Shown here piece by piece: positions 47,581 to 56,498 of a DNA stretch of 64,000 bases; within the stretch, counting starts at the first letter, position 1, and each line of letters starts with the position of its first letter. The position numbers and the translations under genes are program-made. The DNA lies in the NCBI GenBank assembly GCA_000720535.1, contig JOAZ01000012.1, forward strand, positions 124,001-188,000, read 5' to 3'. The notes below the pieces were generated by a model, which saw only the letters and a program-made list of their open reading frames with translations, did not search any database and was not told the origin of the DNA. This DNA is from Streptomyces halstedii. Its GTDB lineage: Bacteria > Actinomycetota > Actinomycetes > Streptomycetales > Streptomycetaceae.

Positions 47581-49848
47581 CTACTTCACGGGCTCGGGCT
47601 CCGGCCGGCCGGCCGGGTCCTCCTCGCCCGCCGGGTCGGCGGGTGCCTTCACCGATTCCAGGAGCAGCTGCGAGACGTCGACCACCTGGATCGATTCCTT
47701 CGCCTGGCCGTCGTTCTTCTTGCCGTTGACCGAGTCGGTCAGCATGACGAGGCAGAACGGGCAGGCCGTGGAGACGATGTCGGGGTTGAGGGAGAGGGCT
47801 TCGTCGACGCGCTCGTTGTTGACGCGCTTGCCGATCCGCTCCTCCATCCACATCCGCGCGCCGCCGGCGCCGCAGCAGAAGCCGCGCTCCTTGTGGCGGT
47901 GCATCTCCTCGTTCCGCAGGCCCGGGACCTTCGCGATGATCTCGCGCGGGGGCGTGTAGATCTTGTTGTGCCGGCCCAGGTAGCACGGGTCGTGGTACGT
48001 GATCAGACCCTCGACCGGGGTCACCGGGATCAGCTTGCCCTCGTCCACCAGGTGCTGGAGCAGCTGCGTGTGGTGGATGACCTCGTACTCGCCGCCGAGC
48101 TGCGGGTACTCGTTCGCGATCGTGTTGAAGCAGTGCGGGCAGGTCGCGACGATCTTCTTCGAAGCCTTCGGCTTCTTCGTCTCCGGGTCGTCGTCGTCCT
48201 CGCCGAACGCCATGTTCAGCATCGCGACGTTCTCCTGGCCGAGCTGCTGGAACAGCGGCTCGTTGCCGAGGCGGCGGGCCGAGTCACCGGTGCACTTCTC
48301 GTCGCCGCCCATGATCGCGAACTTGACGCCCGCGATGTGCAGGAGCTCCGCGAAGGCCTTGGTGGTCTTCTTGGCGCGGTCCTCCAGGGCGCCGGCGCAG
48401 CCGACCCAGTACAGGTAGTCGATCTCGCTGAGGTCCTCGACGTCCTTGCCGACGACCGGGACCTCGAAGTCGACCTCCTTGGTCCACGCGACGCGCTGCT
48501 TCTTGGCCAGCCCCCAGGGGTTGCCCTTCTTCTCCAGGTTCTTGAGCATCGTGCCCGCCTCGGACGGGAACGAGGACTCGATCATCACCTGGTAGCGGCG
48601 CATGTCCACGATGTGGTCGATGTGCTCGATGTCCACCGGGCACTGCTCGACGCACGCGCCGCAGGTGGTGCAGGACCACAGCACGTCCGGGTCGATGACG
48701 CCGTTCTCCTCGGCGGTGCCGATCAGCGGGCGCTCGGCCTCCGCGAGGGCGGTGGCGGGAACGTCCTTGAGCTGCTCCGCGGTGGCCTTCTCGGTGCCCT
48801 CCATGTCCTTGCCGCCGCCGGCCAGCAGATACGGCGCCTTGGCGTGCGCGTGGTCGCGCAGGGACATGATCAGGAGCTTGGGGGAGAGCGGCTTGCCGGT
48901 GTTCCAGGCGGGGCACTGCGACTGGCAGCGGCCGCACTCGGTGCACGTGGAGAAGTCGAGGATGCCCTTCCAGGAGAACTGCTCGACCTGGGAGACACCG
49001 AAGACGGCGTCCTCGGCCGGGTCCTCCCAGTCGATCTCCTGGCCGCCCGAGGTCATGGGCTGGAGCGCGCCGAGCGCGGCCTCGCCGTCGGCGTTCCGCT
49101 TGAACCAGATGTTCGGGAAGCCGAGGAAGCGGTGCCAGGCGACACCCATGTTGGTGTTGAGCGAGACGGTGATCATCCAGATCAGCGAGGTGCCGATCTT
49201 GATCATCGCGACGAAGTAGATGAGGTTCTGGAGGGTGCCGAGGCCCAGGCCCTTGAAGGCCAGCACCAGGGGGTACGACACGAAGTACGAGGCCCCGTAG
49301 CCGTCGACGTGGTGGATCGCGCCTTCCAGGCCCCGCAGGGTGAGGATCGCCAGGCCGATGACGAGGATGACGTACTCGACGAAGTACGCCTGCCAGGCCT
49401 TGGAACCGGCGAAGCGGGACTTGCGGCCGGCCCGGGACGGCAGGTTGAGCAGCCGGATGGCCATCAGCGTGACGATGCCGAGCACGGTCATGAGGCCGAT
49501 GAACTCGATGTACATCTCGAACGGCAGCCAGTCGCCGATGACCGGCAGCACCCAGTCGGCCCGGAAGAGCTGCCCGTAGGCCTGGAGCAGGGTCGGCGGC
49601 AGGGTCAGGAAGCCGATGGCGACGAACCAGTGCGCGAAGCCGACGATGCCCCACCGGTTCATCCGGGTGTGGCCGAGGAACTCCTTGGCCAGGGTGATCG
49701 TGCGCTGCTTCGGGTCGTCGGTGCGGCTGCCTGCCGGTACCGGCTGTCCGATCCGGACGAATCGGTAGATCTGCGCGACGGCTCGGGCGATGAGCGCAAC
49801 GCCGACGACCGTCAGCACCAGCGACACGATGATCGCGGCGAGTTGCAT
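47581..49848 (-). CDS. Membrane Fe-S oxidoreductase, EtfD-like
   Basis: 755 residues. The N-terminal third has about five membrane spans (first: IIVSLVLTVVGVALIARAV) with histidines suited to haem or quinone sites. Two Fe-S clusters follow: CTECGRCQSQCP and CTTCGACVEQCP. The C-terminal half has two CCG (cysteine-rich, HdrB-type) domains: CAGALED with CPHCFNT, and HDPCYLGRHN with FCCGAGG and CPFC. The arrangement is that of actinobacterial EtfD (Rv0338c type), thought to pass electrons from the electron-transfer flavoprotein of fatty-acid oxidation to menaquinone. Start ATG 49848. A dyad 48 bases upstream may be a regulator site. Confidence 0.88.
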   Translation of the reverse strand: MQLAAIIVSLVLTVVGVALIARAVAQIYRFVRIGQPVPAGSRTDDPKQRTITLAKEFLGHTRMNRWGIVGFAHWFVAIGFLTLPPTLLQAYGQLFRADWVLPVIGDWLPFEMYIEFIGLMTVLGIVTLMAIRLLNLPSRAGRKSRFAGSKAWQAYFVEYVILVIGLAILTLRGLEGAIHHVDGYGASYFVSYPLVLAFKGLGLGTLQNLIYFVAMIKIGTSLIWMITVSLNTNMGVAWHRFLGFPNIWFKRNADGEAALGALQPMTSGGQEIDWEDPAEDAVFGVSQVEQFSWKGILDFSTCTECGRCQSQCPAWNTGKPLSPKLLIMSLRDHAHAKAPYLLAGGGKDMEGTEKATAEQLKDVPATALAEAERPLIGTAEENGVIDPDVLWSCTTCGACVEQCPVDIEHIDHIVDMRRYQVMIESSFPSEAGTMLKNLEKKGNPWGLAKKQRVAWTKEVDFEVPVVGKDVEDLSEIDYLYWVGCAGALEDRAKKTTKAFAELLHIAGVKFAIMGGDEKCTGDSARRLGNEPLFQQLGQENVAMLNMAFGEDDDDPETKKPKASKKIVATCPHCFNTIANEYPQLGGEYEVIHHTQLLQHLVDEGKLIPVTPVEGLITYHDPCYLGRHNKIYTPPREIIAKVPGLRNEEMHRHKERGFCCGAGGARMWMEERIGKRVNNERVDEALSLNPDIVSTACPFCLVMLTDSVNGKKNDGQAKESIQVVDVSQLLLESVKAPADPAGEEDPAGRPEPEPVK

Positions 49849-49892
49849 GGGTGGCTCCTCGGGCCTGCGAGGTGGGATCCAGCACGTACAAG

Positions 49893-49917
49893 TGATTACT
49901 AAGCAGTAACTTAATCA
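49893..49917. promoter_or_regulatory. Nested dyad upstream of the EtfD-like gene
   Basis: Outer arms TGATTA (49893-49898) and TAATCA (49912-49917) and a nested inner dyad TTACT-AAGC-AGTAA (49896-49909). AT-rich in a GC-rich setting; TetR-type operators look like this. Confidence 0.5.
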
Positions 49918-49938
49918 GTCTGTGCTGACACTATCCAT

Positions 49939-50754
49939 TTAGTCCACCCCGCTGTAGCCGGGCGGGCGGTGATCTGTGTCGCTCAGGCGTGCCTTGCCCC
50001 GGCGGGCTTCACGCAGTTCGGTGCGCAGGTGGATGCGCGCGCTCCGCACGAGGATCGCCAGGTCGAGACCTGTCCCATGATGCTCCGCGTAGTGCGCGTC
50101 CAGGAGCGCGGGTTCGTCCCAGGGCATTCCGGAGCGGGCGCGGACCTGGGCCAGGCCGGTCAGTCCGGGGCGCAGTTCCCGCCGCCAGGGGTCGGTCCGC
50201 GGGGCGCTCAGCGCCGGGTCGTCGGGGCGCAGGGGCGGCGGGCCGACCAGGGAGAGGTCGCCGCGTACGACGTGCGGCAGCCGGGACAGCAGGTCGAGGC
50301 GGAACCGCCGGGTGCGCAGCGAGCGCAGCTCGAACGGGCGGCCGCCCATGCCGACGCGGGCCTCGCGGAGGAGCACCGACCCCCGGCCGTGGGGCGCGCG
50401 TACGGCCAGGACCAGGGTGGCGAGCGCGAGGGCGGGCGCGGTCAGGAGCAGCAGGGCCGAGCCGAGCGCCAGGTCCAGGGCCCGCTTCCTGGTCAACGCC
50501 GCCACCCGGTCGGCCAGGGAGCCGACCGCGCGCCCCAGGGCCTCCCGTACTGCCCTCAGGGCTCCCCGTACCGCCGTGGCGCGCCCCAGGGCTTCGCGTA
50601 CCGCCGTGGCGCGCCCCAGGGCGCCCCTTGGCGCCGCCTCGCGCCCGAGGTCCTCCCGTACGGCCGTGGCGCGCCCCCCGCCGCCCCTCGTCGCCGTCGC
50701 GTATGCGGTGGTGCTCTTCGTGCTCCGTACCGCGGTCCGCCTCGCGCTTCGCAT
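49939..50754 (-). CDS. Bacterial sugar transferase (undecaprenyl-phosphate type) with repeat N-terminus
   Basis: About 271 residues. The C-terminal part has the family signature: KRALDLALGSALLLLTAPALALATLVLAV (one membrane anchor), REARVGMGGRPFELRSLRT, LPHVVRGDLSLVGPPPLRPD and RPGLTGLAQVRARSG. These enzymes load the first sugar phosphate on to the lipid carrier for exopolysaccharide or wall polymers. The first 85 residues are Arg/Ala-rich repeats (GRATAVREAL type) produced by a 30-bp tandem DNA repeat at 50567-50683. The start ATG 50754 is the best of several; the N-terminal extent is uncertain. It is divergent from dnaK. Confidence 0.78.
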   Translation of the reverse strand: MRSARRTAVRSTKSTTAYATATRGGGGRATAVREDLGREAAPRGALGRATAVREALGRATAVRGALRAVREALGRAVGSLADRVAALTRKRALDLALGSALLLLTAPALALATLVLAVRAPHGRGSVLLREARVGMGGRPFELRSLRTRRFRLDLLSRLPHVVRGDLSLVGPPPLRPDDPALSAPRTDPWRRELRPGLTGLAQVRARSGMPWDEPALLDAHYAEHHGTGLDLAILVRSARIHLRTELREARRGKARLSDTDHRPPGYSGVD

Positions 50755-50957
50755 CCGCACCTGCCCGGTGGTCCATGGGCGTGCCGTATTTGACCGGCTC
50801 GCCGCAATTTGTGACAGAACAATCCCACGGTGCGATGGTGGGTGGGGAGTGTGTGACGCGCGACGCCCTCCGGTGTCGCGGGAAGCGGGCCCCGGGAGCG
50901 GGCCGCGCGCGCCGTTCTCCACGAAAACGCCTGGTGGATGCGGTTGTCTGCATTTAA
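50755..50957. other. Region between sugar transferase and dnaK promoter
   Basis: About 200 bases; no gene is supported. The minus-strand frame of the sugar transferase stays open through it but without a credible start. Confidence 0.35.
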
Positions 50958-50978
50958 GTTGAGCCCAACCCGCTCAAG
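50958..50978. promoter_or_regulatory. HAIR-like element 1 upstream of dnaK
   Basis: GTTGAGC-N7-GCTCAAG, matching the HspR-binding HAIR consensus in the TTGAG/CTCAA core. Confidence 0.8.
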
Positions 50979-51009
50979 TCCTTTGACTCTGCCGCCGGTG
51001 TGATGCATC

Positions 51010-51030
51010 CTTGAGTCAGATCCACTCAAG
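51010..51030. promoter_or_regulatory. HAIR element 2 upstream of dnaK (exact consensus)
   Basis: CTTGAGT-N7-ACTCAAG, the exact HAIR consensus, 22 bases before the dnaK start. HspR bound here should block the operon until heat or misfolded protein titrates DnaK away. Confidence 0.95.
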
Positions 51031-51051
51031 TAGTCAGTTGGAGGAATCGAA

Positions 51052-52905
51052 ATGGCACGTGCGGTCGGCATCGACCTGGGCACGACTAACTCCGTCGTCA
51101 GCGTTCTCGAAGGCGGCGAGCCCACCGTCATCACCAACGCCGAGGGCGCCAGGACCACGCCGTCCGTCGTCGCCTTCGCGAAGAACGGCGAGGTGCTCGT
51201 CGGCGAGGTGGCCAAGCGTCAGGCGGTCACCAACGTCGACAGGACGATCCGTTCGGTCAAGCGCCACATGGGCACGGACTGGAAGATCGAGCTCGACGGC
51301 AAGAACTTCAACCCGCAGCAGATGAGCGCCTTCATCCTGCAGAAGCTGAAGCGGGACGCGGAGGCGTACCTGGGCGAGAAGGTCACCGACGCGGTGATCA
51401 CCGTCCCGGCGTACTTCAACGACTCCGAGCGCCAGGCCACGAAAGAGGCCGGTGAGATCGCGGGTCTGAACGTCCTGCGCATCGTCAACGAGCCGACCGC
51501 CGCCGCGCTGGCGTACGGCCTCGACAAGGACGACCAGACGATCCTCGTCTTCGACCTCGGTGGCGGCACCTTCGACGTCTCCCTCCTGGAGATCGGTGAC
51601 GGCGTCGTCGAGGTGAAGGCCACCAACGGTGACAACCACCTCGGTGGTGACGACTGGGACCAGCGGGTCGTCGACTACCTGGTGAAGCAGTTCGCCAACG
51701 GGCACGGCGTGGACCTGTCCAAGGACAAGATGGCTCTCCAGCGTCTCCGCGAGGCCGCGGAGAAGGCGAAGATCGAGCTGTCGTCCTCGACCGAGACCAC
51801 GATCAACCTGCCGTACATCACGGCGTCCGCCGAGGGCCCGCTGCACCTGGACGAGAAGCTCACGCGCTCGCAGTTCCAGCAGCTGACCGCGGACCTGCTG
51901 GAGCGGTGCAAGACCCCGTTCAACAACGTCGTCAAGGACGCGGGCATCCAGCTCTCCGAGATCGACCACGTCGTCCTCGTCGGTGGCTCGACCCGTATGC
52001 CCGCCGTCGCGGAGCTCGTCAAGGAGCTGACCGCCGGCCGCGAGGCGAACAAGGGCGTCAACCCGGACGAGGTCGTCGCCATCGGCGCCTCGCTCCAGGC
52101 CGGTGTCCTCAAGGGCGAGGTCAAGGACGTCCTGCTCCTCGACGTCACCCCGCTGTCCCTCGGTATCGAGACCAAGGGCGGCATCATGACGAAGCTCATC
52201 GAGCGCAACACCACGATCCCGACCAAGCGCTCCGAGATCTTCACGACGGCCGAGGACAACCAGCCGTCCGTGCAGATCCAGGTCTACCAGGGCGAGCGCG
52301 AGATCGCGGCGTACAACAAGAAGCTCGGGATGTTCGAGCTGACCGGTCTGCCGCCGGCCCCGCGCGGTGTGCCGCAGATCGAGGTCGCCTTCGACATCGA
52401 CGCCAACGGCATCATGCACGTCGCCGCGAAGGACCTCGGCACCGGCAAGGAGCAGAAGATGACCGTCACCGGCGGCTCCTCGCTGCCGAAGGACGAGGTC
52501 AACCGGATGCGTGAGGAGGCCGAGCAGTACGCGGAGGAGGACCACCGCCGCCGCGAGGCCGCCGAGTCGCGCAACCAGGGCGAGCAGCTCGTCTACCAGA
52601 CGGAGAAGTTCCTCAAGGACAACGAGGACAAGGTCCCCGGTGACGTGAAGACGGAGGTGGAGGCCGCGCTCACCGAGCTGAAGGAGAAGCTCAAGGGCGA
52701 GGACACCGCCGAGATCCGCACGGCCACCGAGAAGGTCGCGGCCGTCTCCCAGAAGCTGGGCCAGGCGATGTACGCCGGTGCCCAGGGCGAGGGTGCCACG
52801 CCCGGCGCGGACGCCGCGGGTGACGCCCAGGGCAAGGCCGACGACGATGTCGTCGACGCGGAGATCGTGGACGACGAGAAGGACCAGAAGGGCGGTGCGG
52901 CGTGA
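51052..52905 (+). CDS. dnaK: Chaperone DnaK (Hsp70)
   Basis: 617 residues. N-terminal ATPase domain with [19 protein letters not shown] and [17 protein letters not shown], the third signature [20 protein letters not shown], then the substrate-binding domain ([12 protein letters not shown]) and an acidic disordered tail rich in Ala/Gly/Asp. The 24-residue insertion seen in proteobacterial DnaK is absent, as in Gram-positives. First gene of the dnaK-grpE-dnaJ-hspR operon; the grpE start overlaps its stop (GTGA). Two HAIR boxes precede it. Start ATG 51052 after TTGGAGGAATC. Confidence 0.99.
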   Translation: MARAVGIDLGTTNSVVSVLEGGEPTVITNAEGARTTPSVVAFAKNGEVLVGEVAKRQAVTNVDRTIRSVKRHMGTDWKIELDGKNFNPQQMSAFILQKLKRDAEAYLGEKVTDAVITVPAYFNDSERQATKEAGEIAGLNVLRIVNEPTAAALAYGLDKDDQTILVFDLGGGTFDVSLLEIGDGVVEVKATNGDNHLGGDDWDQRVVDYLVKQFANGHGVDLSKDKMALQRLREAAEKAKIELSSSTETTINLPYITASAEGPLHLDEKLTRSQFQQLTADLLERCKTPFNNVVKDAGIQLSEIDHVVLVGGSTRMPAVAELVKELTAGREANKGVNPDEVVAIGASLQAGVLKGEVKDVLLLDVTPLSLGIETKGGIMTKLIERNTTIPTKRSEIFTTAEDNQPSVQIQVYQGEREIAAYNKKLGMFELTGLPPAPRGVPQIEVAFDIDANGIMHVAAKDLGTGKEQKMTVTGGSSLPKDEVNRMREEAEQYAEEDHRRREAAESRNQGEQLVYQTEKFLKDNEDKVPGDVKTEVEAALTELKEKLKGEDTAEIRTATEKVAAVSQKLGQAMYAGAQGEGATPGADAAGDAQGKADDDVVDAEIVDDEKDQKGGAA

Positions 52906-53552
52906 CCGAGGAGACTCCGGGCTTCGAAGAGGAGCCCGACGTCCCCTCCGGCACCGGCTCCGACGAAGCCGAGCCGAAGGCCGCCACCCCCTCCGGCAAG
53001 GAGGAGGCGGCCCCGGCCGGGGACGTGCAGCAGACAGCGGCACTGACGGCTCAGCTGGACCAGGTCCGTACGGCGCTCGGTGAGCGCACGTCCGACCTCC
53101 AGCGCTTGCAGGCCGAGTACCAGAACTACCGGCGACGCGTGGAGCGTGACCGGGTGGCGGTCAAGGAGGTCGCGGTCGCGGGCCTCCTGAGCGAACTGCT
53201 TCCGGTGCTCGACGACATCGGCCGGGCACGGGAACACGGCGAGCTCGTCGGCGGCTTCAAGTCGGTGGCCGAGTCCGTGGAGACGGTGGTCGCGAAGCTG
53301 GGCCTCCAGCAGTTCGGCAAGGAGGGCGAGCCCTTCGACCCGACGATCCACGAGGCCCTGATGCACAGCTACGCGCCGGACGTCACCGAGACGACCTGCG
53401 TGGCGATCCTGCAGCCTGGGTACCGCATCGGGGAACGGACCATCCGCCCCGCGCGGGTGGCCGTGGCCGAGCCGCAGCCGGGCGCCGCGCCCGCGGCGGC
53501 CAAGGAAGAGAAAGCGGACGACGAGGAGAGCGGTGGCACCGAGGAGGTCTGA
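52902..53552 (+). CDS. grpE: Nucleotide exchange factor GrpE
   Basis: 216 residues. An acidic N-terminus (1-60), a long coiled-coil with [31 protein letters not shown] (read across about 46-78), then the beta domain including [13 protein letters not shown] and [19 protein letters not shown]. GrpE releases ADP from DnaK and serves as a thermosensor. It overlaps dnaK by 4 bases, with start GTG 52902. The C-terminal tail is Ala/Glu-rich, slightly longer than in model species. Confidence 0.98.
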   Translation: MTEETPGFEEEPDVPSGTGSDEAEPKAATPSGKEEAAPAGDVQQTAALTAQLDQVRTALGERTSDLQRLQAEYQNYRRRVERDRVAVKEVAVAGLLSELLPVLDDIGRAREHGELVGGFKSVAESVETVVAKLGLQQFGKEGEPFDPTIHEALMHSYAPDVTETTCVAILQPGYRIGERTIRPARVAVAEPQPGAAPAAAKEEKADDEESGGTEEV

Positions 53553-53589
53553 CATCAGGTCCGACCACCGCGGTGTACACCGACAGGGC

Positions 53590-53617
53590 GTGCGGCCGGC
53601 CACAGGGCCGGCCGCAC
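53590..53617 (+). terminator. Hairpin between grpE and dnaJ (possible attenuator or processing site)
   Basis: GTGCGGCCGGCC and its complement, perfect 12-bp stem with an ACAG loop, in the 93-bp gap inside the operon. Confidence 0.6.
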
Positions 53618-53645
53618 GGCCGATCGTCCGGAAGGAGGGACGTCG

Positions 53646-54845
53646 ATGAGCACGAAGGACTTCGTCGAGAAGGACTACTACAAGGTCCTCGGCGTCCCCA
53701 AGGACGCCACCGACGCCGAGGTCAAGAAGGCCTACCGGAAGCTCGCCCGCGAGTACCACCCGGACGCCAACAAGGGCGACGCGAAGGCGGAGGAGCGCTT
53801 CAAGGAGATCTCCGAGGCCAACGACATCCTCGGCGACCCCAAGAAGCGCAAGGAGTACGACGAGGCGCGCGCCCTCTTCGGCAACGGAGGCTTCCGGGCG
53901 GGTCCCGGCGGCGGGGGCGGCGCGGGCGGCAACTTCAACTTCGACCTGGGTGACCTCTTCGGAGGCGGCGGGCCCCCGCCCGGCGGTGGCCCGGGCGGTG
54001 CCGGCGGCTTCGGCGGCGGTGGACTGGGCGACGTCTTCGGCGGCCTGTTCAACCGCGGCGGCGCGGGCACCCGTGTCCAGCCGCGCCGCGGCCAGGACGT
54101 CGAGTCCGAGGTGACGCTCAGCTTCACCGAGGCCGTCGACGGGGCCACGGTCCCGCTCCGGATGTCCAGCCAGGCGCCCTGCAAGGCCTGTTCGGGCACC
54201 GGCGACAAGAACGGCACCCCCAGGGTCTGCCCGACCTGTGTCGGTACGGGGCAGGTCTCCCGCGGCACCGGCGGCGGGTTCTCGCTCACCGATCCCTGTG
54301 TGGACTGCAAGGGCCGCGGGCTCATCGCCCAGGACCCCTGTGAGGTCTGCAAGGGCAGCGGCCGGGCCAAGTCGGCCCGCACGATGCAGGTGAGGATCCC
54401 GGCCGGGGTCACCGACGGGCAGCGGATCCGGCTGCGCGGCAAGGGCGGTCCGGGCGAGCGCGGCGGCCCGGCCGGCGACCTCTACGTCGTCGTCCACGTC
54501 GACGCCCACCCGGTCTTCGGCCGCAAGGGCGACAACCTCACGGTCACCGTGCCCGTCACCTTCGTGGAGGCGGCGCTCGGCGGCGAGGTGCGGGTGCCCA
54601 CCCTGGGCGGCCCGCCGGTCACCCTGAAACTGCCCGCCGGCACACCGAACGGGCGTACGATGCGGGCCCGCGGCAAGGGCGCCGTGCGCAAGGACGGCAC
54701 CCGGGGCGACCTGCTGGTCACGGTCGAGGTGTCCGTACCCACGGACCTCGGCGCGGACGCACAGGACGCCCTGGAGGCCTACCGCAAGGCGACCGCGGGG
54801 GAGGACCCGCGGGCGGAGCTGTTCCAGGCGGCGAAGGGAGCTTGA
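53646..54845 (+). CDS. dnaJ: Co-chaperone DnaJ
   Basis: 399 residues. J domain (about 8-75) with the HPD motif in EYHPDANKGD, Gly/Phe-rich region (85-145), zinc-binding domain with four CxxCxGxG-type repeats (CKACSGTG, CPTCVGTG, CVDCKGRG, CEVCKGSG), and the C-terminal peptide-binding domain (RIPAGVTDGQRIRLRGKGG). It delivers substrates to DnaK and stimulates its ATPase. Start ATG 53646 after GGAAGGAGG. Third gene of the operon; hspR starts two bases after its stop codon. Confidence 0.98.
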   Translation: MSTKDFVEKDYYKVLGVPKDATDAEVKKAYRKLAREYHPDANKGDAKAEERFKEISEANDILGDPKKRKEYDEARALFGNGGFRAGPGGGGGAGGNFNFDLGDLFGGGGPPPGGGPGGAGGFGGGGLGDVFGGLFNRGGAGTRVQPRRGQDVESEVTLSFTEAVDGATVPLRMSSQAPCKACSGTGDKNGTPRVCPTCVGTGQVSRGTGGGFSLTDPCVDCKGRGLIAQDPCEVCKGSGRAKSARTMQVRIPAGVTDGQRIRLRGKGGPGERGGPAGDLYVVVHVDAHPVFGRKGDNLTVTVPVTFVEAALGGEVRVPTLGGPPVTLKLPAGTPNGRTMRARGKGAVRKDGTRGDLLVTVEVSVPTDLGADAQDALEAYRKATAGEDPRAELFQAAKGA

Positions 54846-54846
54846 G

Positions 54847-55293
54847 ATGGACGGCCGTCGACGTAATCCGTACCAGCTGACCGACGAATCACCGGTGTAC
54901 GTGATCTCGATCGCGGCCCAGCTCTCGGGCCTGCACCCGCAGACCTTGCGTCAGTACGACCGCTTGGGCCTGGTCTCGCCGGACCGCACGGCCGGGCGTG
55001 GCCGGCGCTACTCGGCCCGCGACATCGAACTGCTGCGCACCGTCCAGCAGTTGTCGCAGGACGAGGGCATCAACCTCGCGGGCATCAAGCGCATCATCGA
55101 GCTGGAGAACCAGGTCGCCGCGCTCCAGCAGCGCGTCGCCGAGCTCTCGGCGGCGGTGGACGGCGCGGCCGTGGCCATGCAGCAGCGCGAGGCCCAGGTG
55201 CACGCCTCCTACCGCCGGGACCTGGTGCCCTACCAGGACGTGCAGCAGACGAGCGCCCTGGTGGTCTGGCGGCCCAAGCGGCAGTCGGACTGA
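54847..55293 (+). CDS. hspR: Heat-shock repressor HspR (MerR family)
   Basis: 148 residues. MerR-type helix-turn-helix: VYVISIAAQLSGLHPQTLRQYDRLGLV with wing TAGRGRRYSARDIELLRTVQQL, then a coiled-coil (IIELENQVAALQQRVAELSAAV). It binds the HAIR boxes of dnaK and clpB, with DnaK as co-repressor. Last gene of its own operon, giving feedback control. The C-terminal tail (ALVVWRPKRQSD) matches actinobacterial HspR. A start at ATG 54847 lies two bases after the dnaJ stop. Confidence 0.97.
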   Translation: MDGRRRNPYQLTDESPVYVISIAAQLSGLHPQTLRQYDRLGLVSPDRTAGRGRRYSARDIELLRTVQQLSQDEGINLAGIKRIIELENQVAALQQRVAELSAAVDGAAVAMQQREAQVHASYRRDLVPYQDVQQTSALVVWRPKRQSD

Positions 55294-55325
55294 CCGCGTT
55301 CGGCGCCTCGGGCCCGCCCCGGAGT

Positions 55326-56336
55326 TCAGGCTCCGGCGGCGGGCCTTCGCGTCGTCTCCCCGGCTTCGGTGCCCGCGACGCCGGACCGGACGAGCAGCGC
55401 GCCCAGATGGGTGCGGCTGCGGGCGTCGAGGGTCTGCATGAGCTTGGAGATGTGCGCGCGGCAGGTGCGGACGCTGATGCCCAGCTTGCGGGCCACCACG
55501 TCGTCGACGTCGCCCTCGGCCAGGAGCCGGGCGACGCTCTGCTGGACGGCGGTGACCGGAAGGCCGGGGACCGCCGCGGGCAACTGCCGGGTGAGCGGGG
55601 TGGCCTGCGCCCAGAGGACCTCGTAGACCTGGGTCAGATAGGCGACGAGCGCCGGGTGCCGGATCTCCAGGGCGGCGTCCCGTGAGGGGGTCGCCGGGAC
55701 GTAGGCGACGGTGCGGTCGAAGATGATGAGCCGGTCGACGGTCTGCTCGACGGTCCGCACCTGGAGGCGGTCGGCGGGTATCTGGGCCAGGTAGTCCTTC
55801 AGGCCGGGGCTGTAGCGCGCCGGGTGCTGGTAGAGGTGGCGCAGCCGGGCGCCCGAGGCGATCGCGGTGCGGGCGTTCTCCAGGCCCTGACGCATGTTGT
55901 GGGTGAGCCGGTTGCCTCCCGGCTGCGCGGTCAGGACCTCCTCCTTGGCGTGGGTGGAGGCCTCCCGGAGCACGGAGATGATCAGCGAGCGTCCTTCGAG
56001 CACGGTGATCGCGAGGTTGGGGTCCTCGTCGGCGACCCCCGCCAGCGGAGCCAGCGCCCCGGCCAGGGCTGCCGTCAGCCGTATCCGCTCGTCTATCTCC
56101 CGGGTGATGGGTTGCAGCAGGTGGGCCAGCGCGGAGGACGGCGGGACCGGGCGCAGCCACGCGTCGTCGCCCGGGTCGGGCTGGACGAGGGCCATGTCCA
56201 GCAGACACGGGGCCGAGGCCAGGGCGGCGCGGGGCAGGCGGCCCGCGCGCAGCGCCTCCTCGTACAGGCGTATCGCCGGGTCGCACAGCTCGCGGTTGCT
56301 GTGCGTGTGCGCCGGTTTTGCCCTGTCCGCGTGAAT
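55326..56336 (-). CDS. LuxR-type helix-turn-helix regulator, paralogue 1, no ordinary start codon
   Basis: The C-terminal HTH (LAEGDVDDVVARKLGISVRTCRAHISKLMQTL) is LuxR-type; the N-terminal 200 residues resemble the TrmB/phospholipase-D-like sensor region of similar Streptomyces regulators (EVLTAQPGGNRLTHNM, VRTVEQTVDRLIIFDRTVAYVPA). The first ATG is 56195, but homology with the paralogue at 56499-57479 continues 35-40 residues further upstream in the same frame (HTHSNRELCDPAIRLYEEAL against HPHGITELCDEGGRLYASAL). No ATG, GTG or TTG exists there; the only plausible start is ATT at 56336, six bases after a G-run. It may use a rare ATT start or be start-codon impaired. Confidence 0.75.
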   Translation of the reverse strand: MHADRAKPAHTHSNRELCDPAIRLYEEALRAGRLPRAALASAPCLLDMALVQPDPGDDAWLRPVPPSSALAHLLQPITREIDERIRLTAALAGALAPLAGVADEDPNLAITVLEGRSLIISVLREASTHAKEEVLTAQPGGNRLTHNMRQGLENARTAIASGARLRHLYQHPARYSPGLKDYLAQIPADRLQVRTVEQTVDRLIIFDRTVAYVPATPSRDAALEIRHPALVAYLTQVYEVLWAQATPLTRQLPAAVPGLPVTAVQQSVARLLAEGDVDDVVARKLGISVRTCRAHISKLMQTLDARSRTHLGALLVRSGVAGTEAGETTRRPAAGA

Positions 56337-56349
56337 TTGGGACCCCCCA

Positions 56350-56368
56350 CTTTTTGCAGTGCAACAAG
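56350..56368. promoter_or_regulatory. Dyad upstream of LuxR paralogue 1
   Basis: On the minus strand CTTGTTGCA-C-TGCAAAAAG, 9-base arms with one mismatch. It lies 14 bases upstream of the proposed ATT start. Confidence 0.5.
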
Positions 56369-56498
56369 ATGACGGTGGTGGAAGCCTAGCCGCGGGAGGA
56401 TCGTGGGTCCTGCCGTGGGAGCGGGGAACTCCTTCGGCGCTTCCACGGCGAGGCCGTGTCTCTCCCCGGCGCGGCGGCGTCCGGTGGCGGGACCCCGG

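Noticed and set aside
46516-49902. A plus-strand open frame of more than 1100 codons opposite the Fe-S oxidoreductase and Yip1-type genes
   Set aside because: It is antisense to two genes with clear domain motifs, its translation is low-complexity Arg/Val/Leu/Glu typical of the complement of GC-rich coding DNA, and it has no ribosome site.
51034-54509. Long minus-strand frames opposite dnaK, grpE and dnaJ
   Set aside because: Shadows of the heat-shock operon caused by GC-rich third positions.
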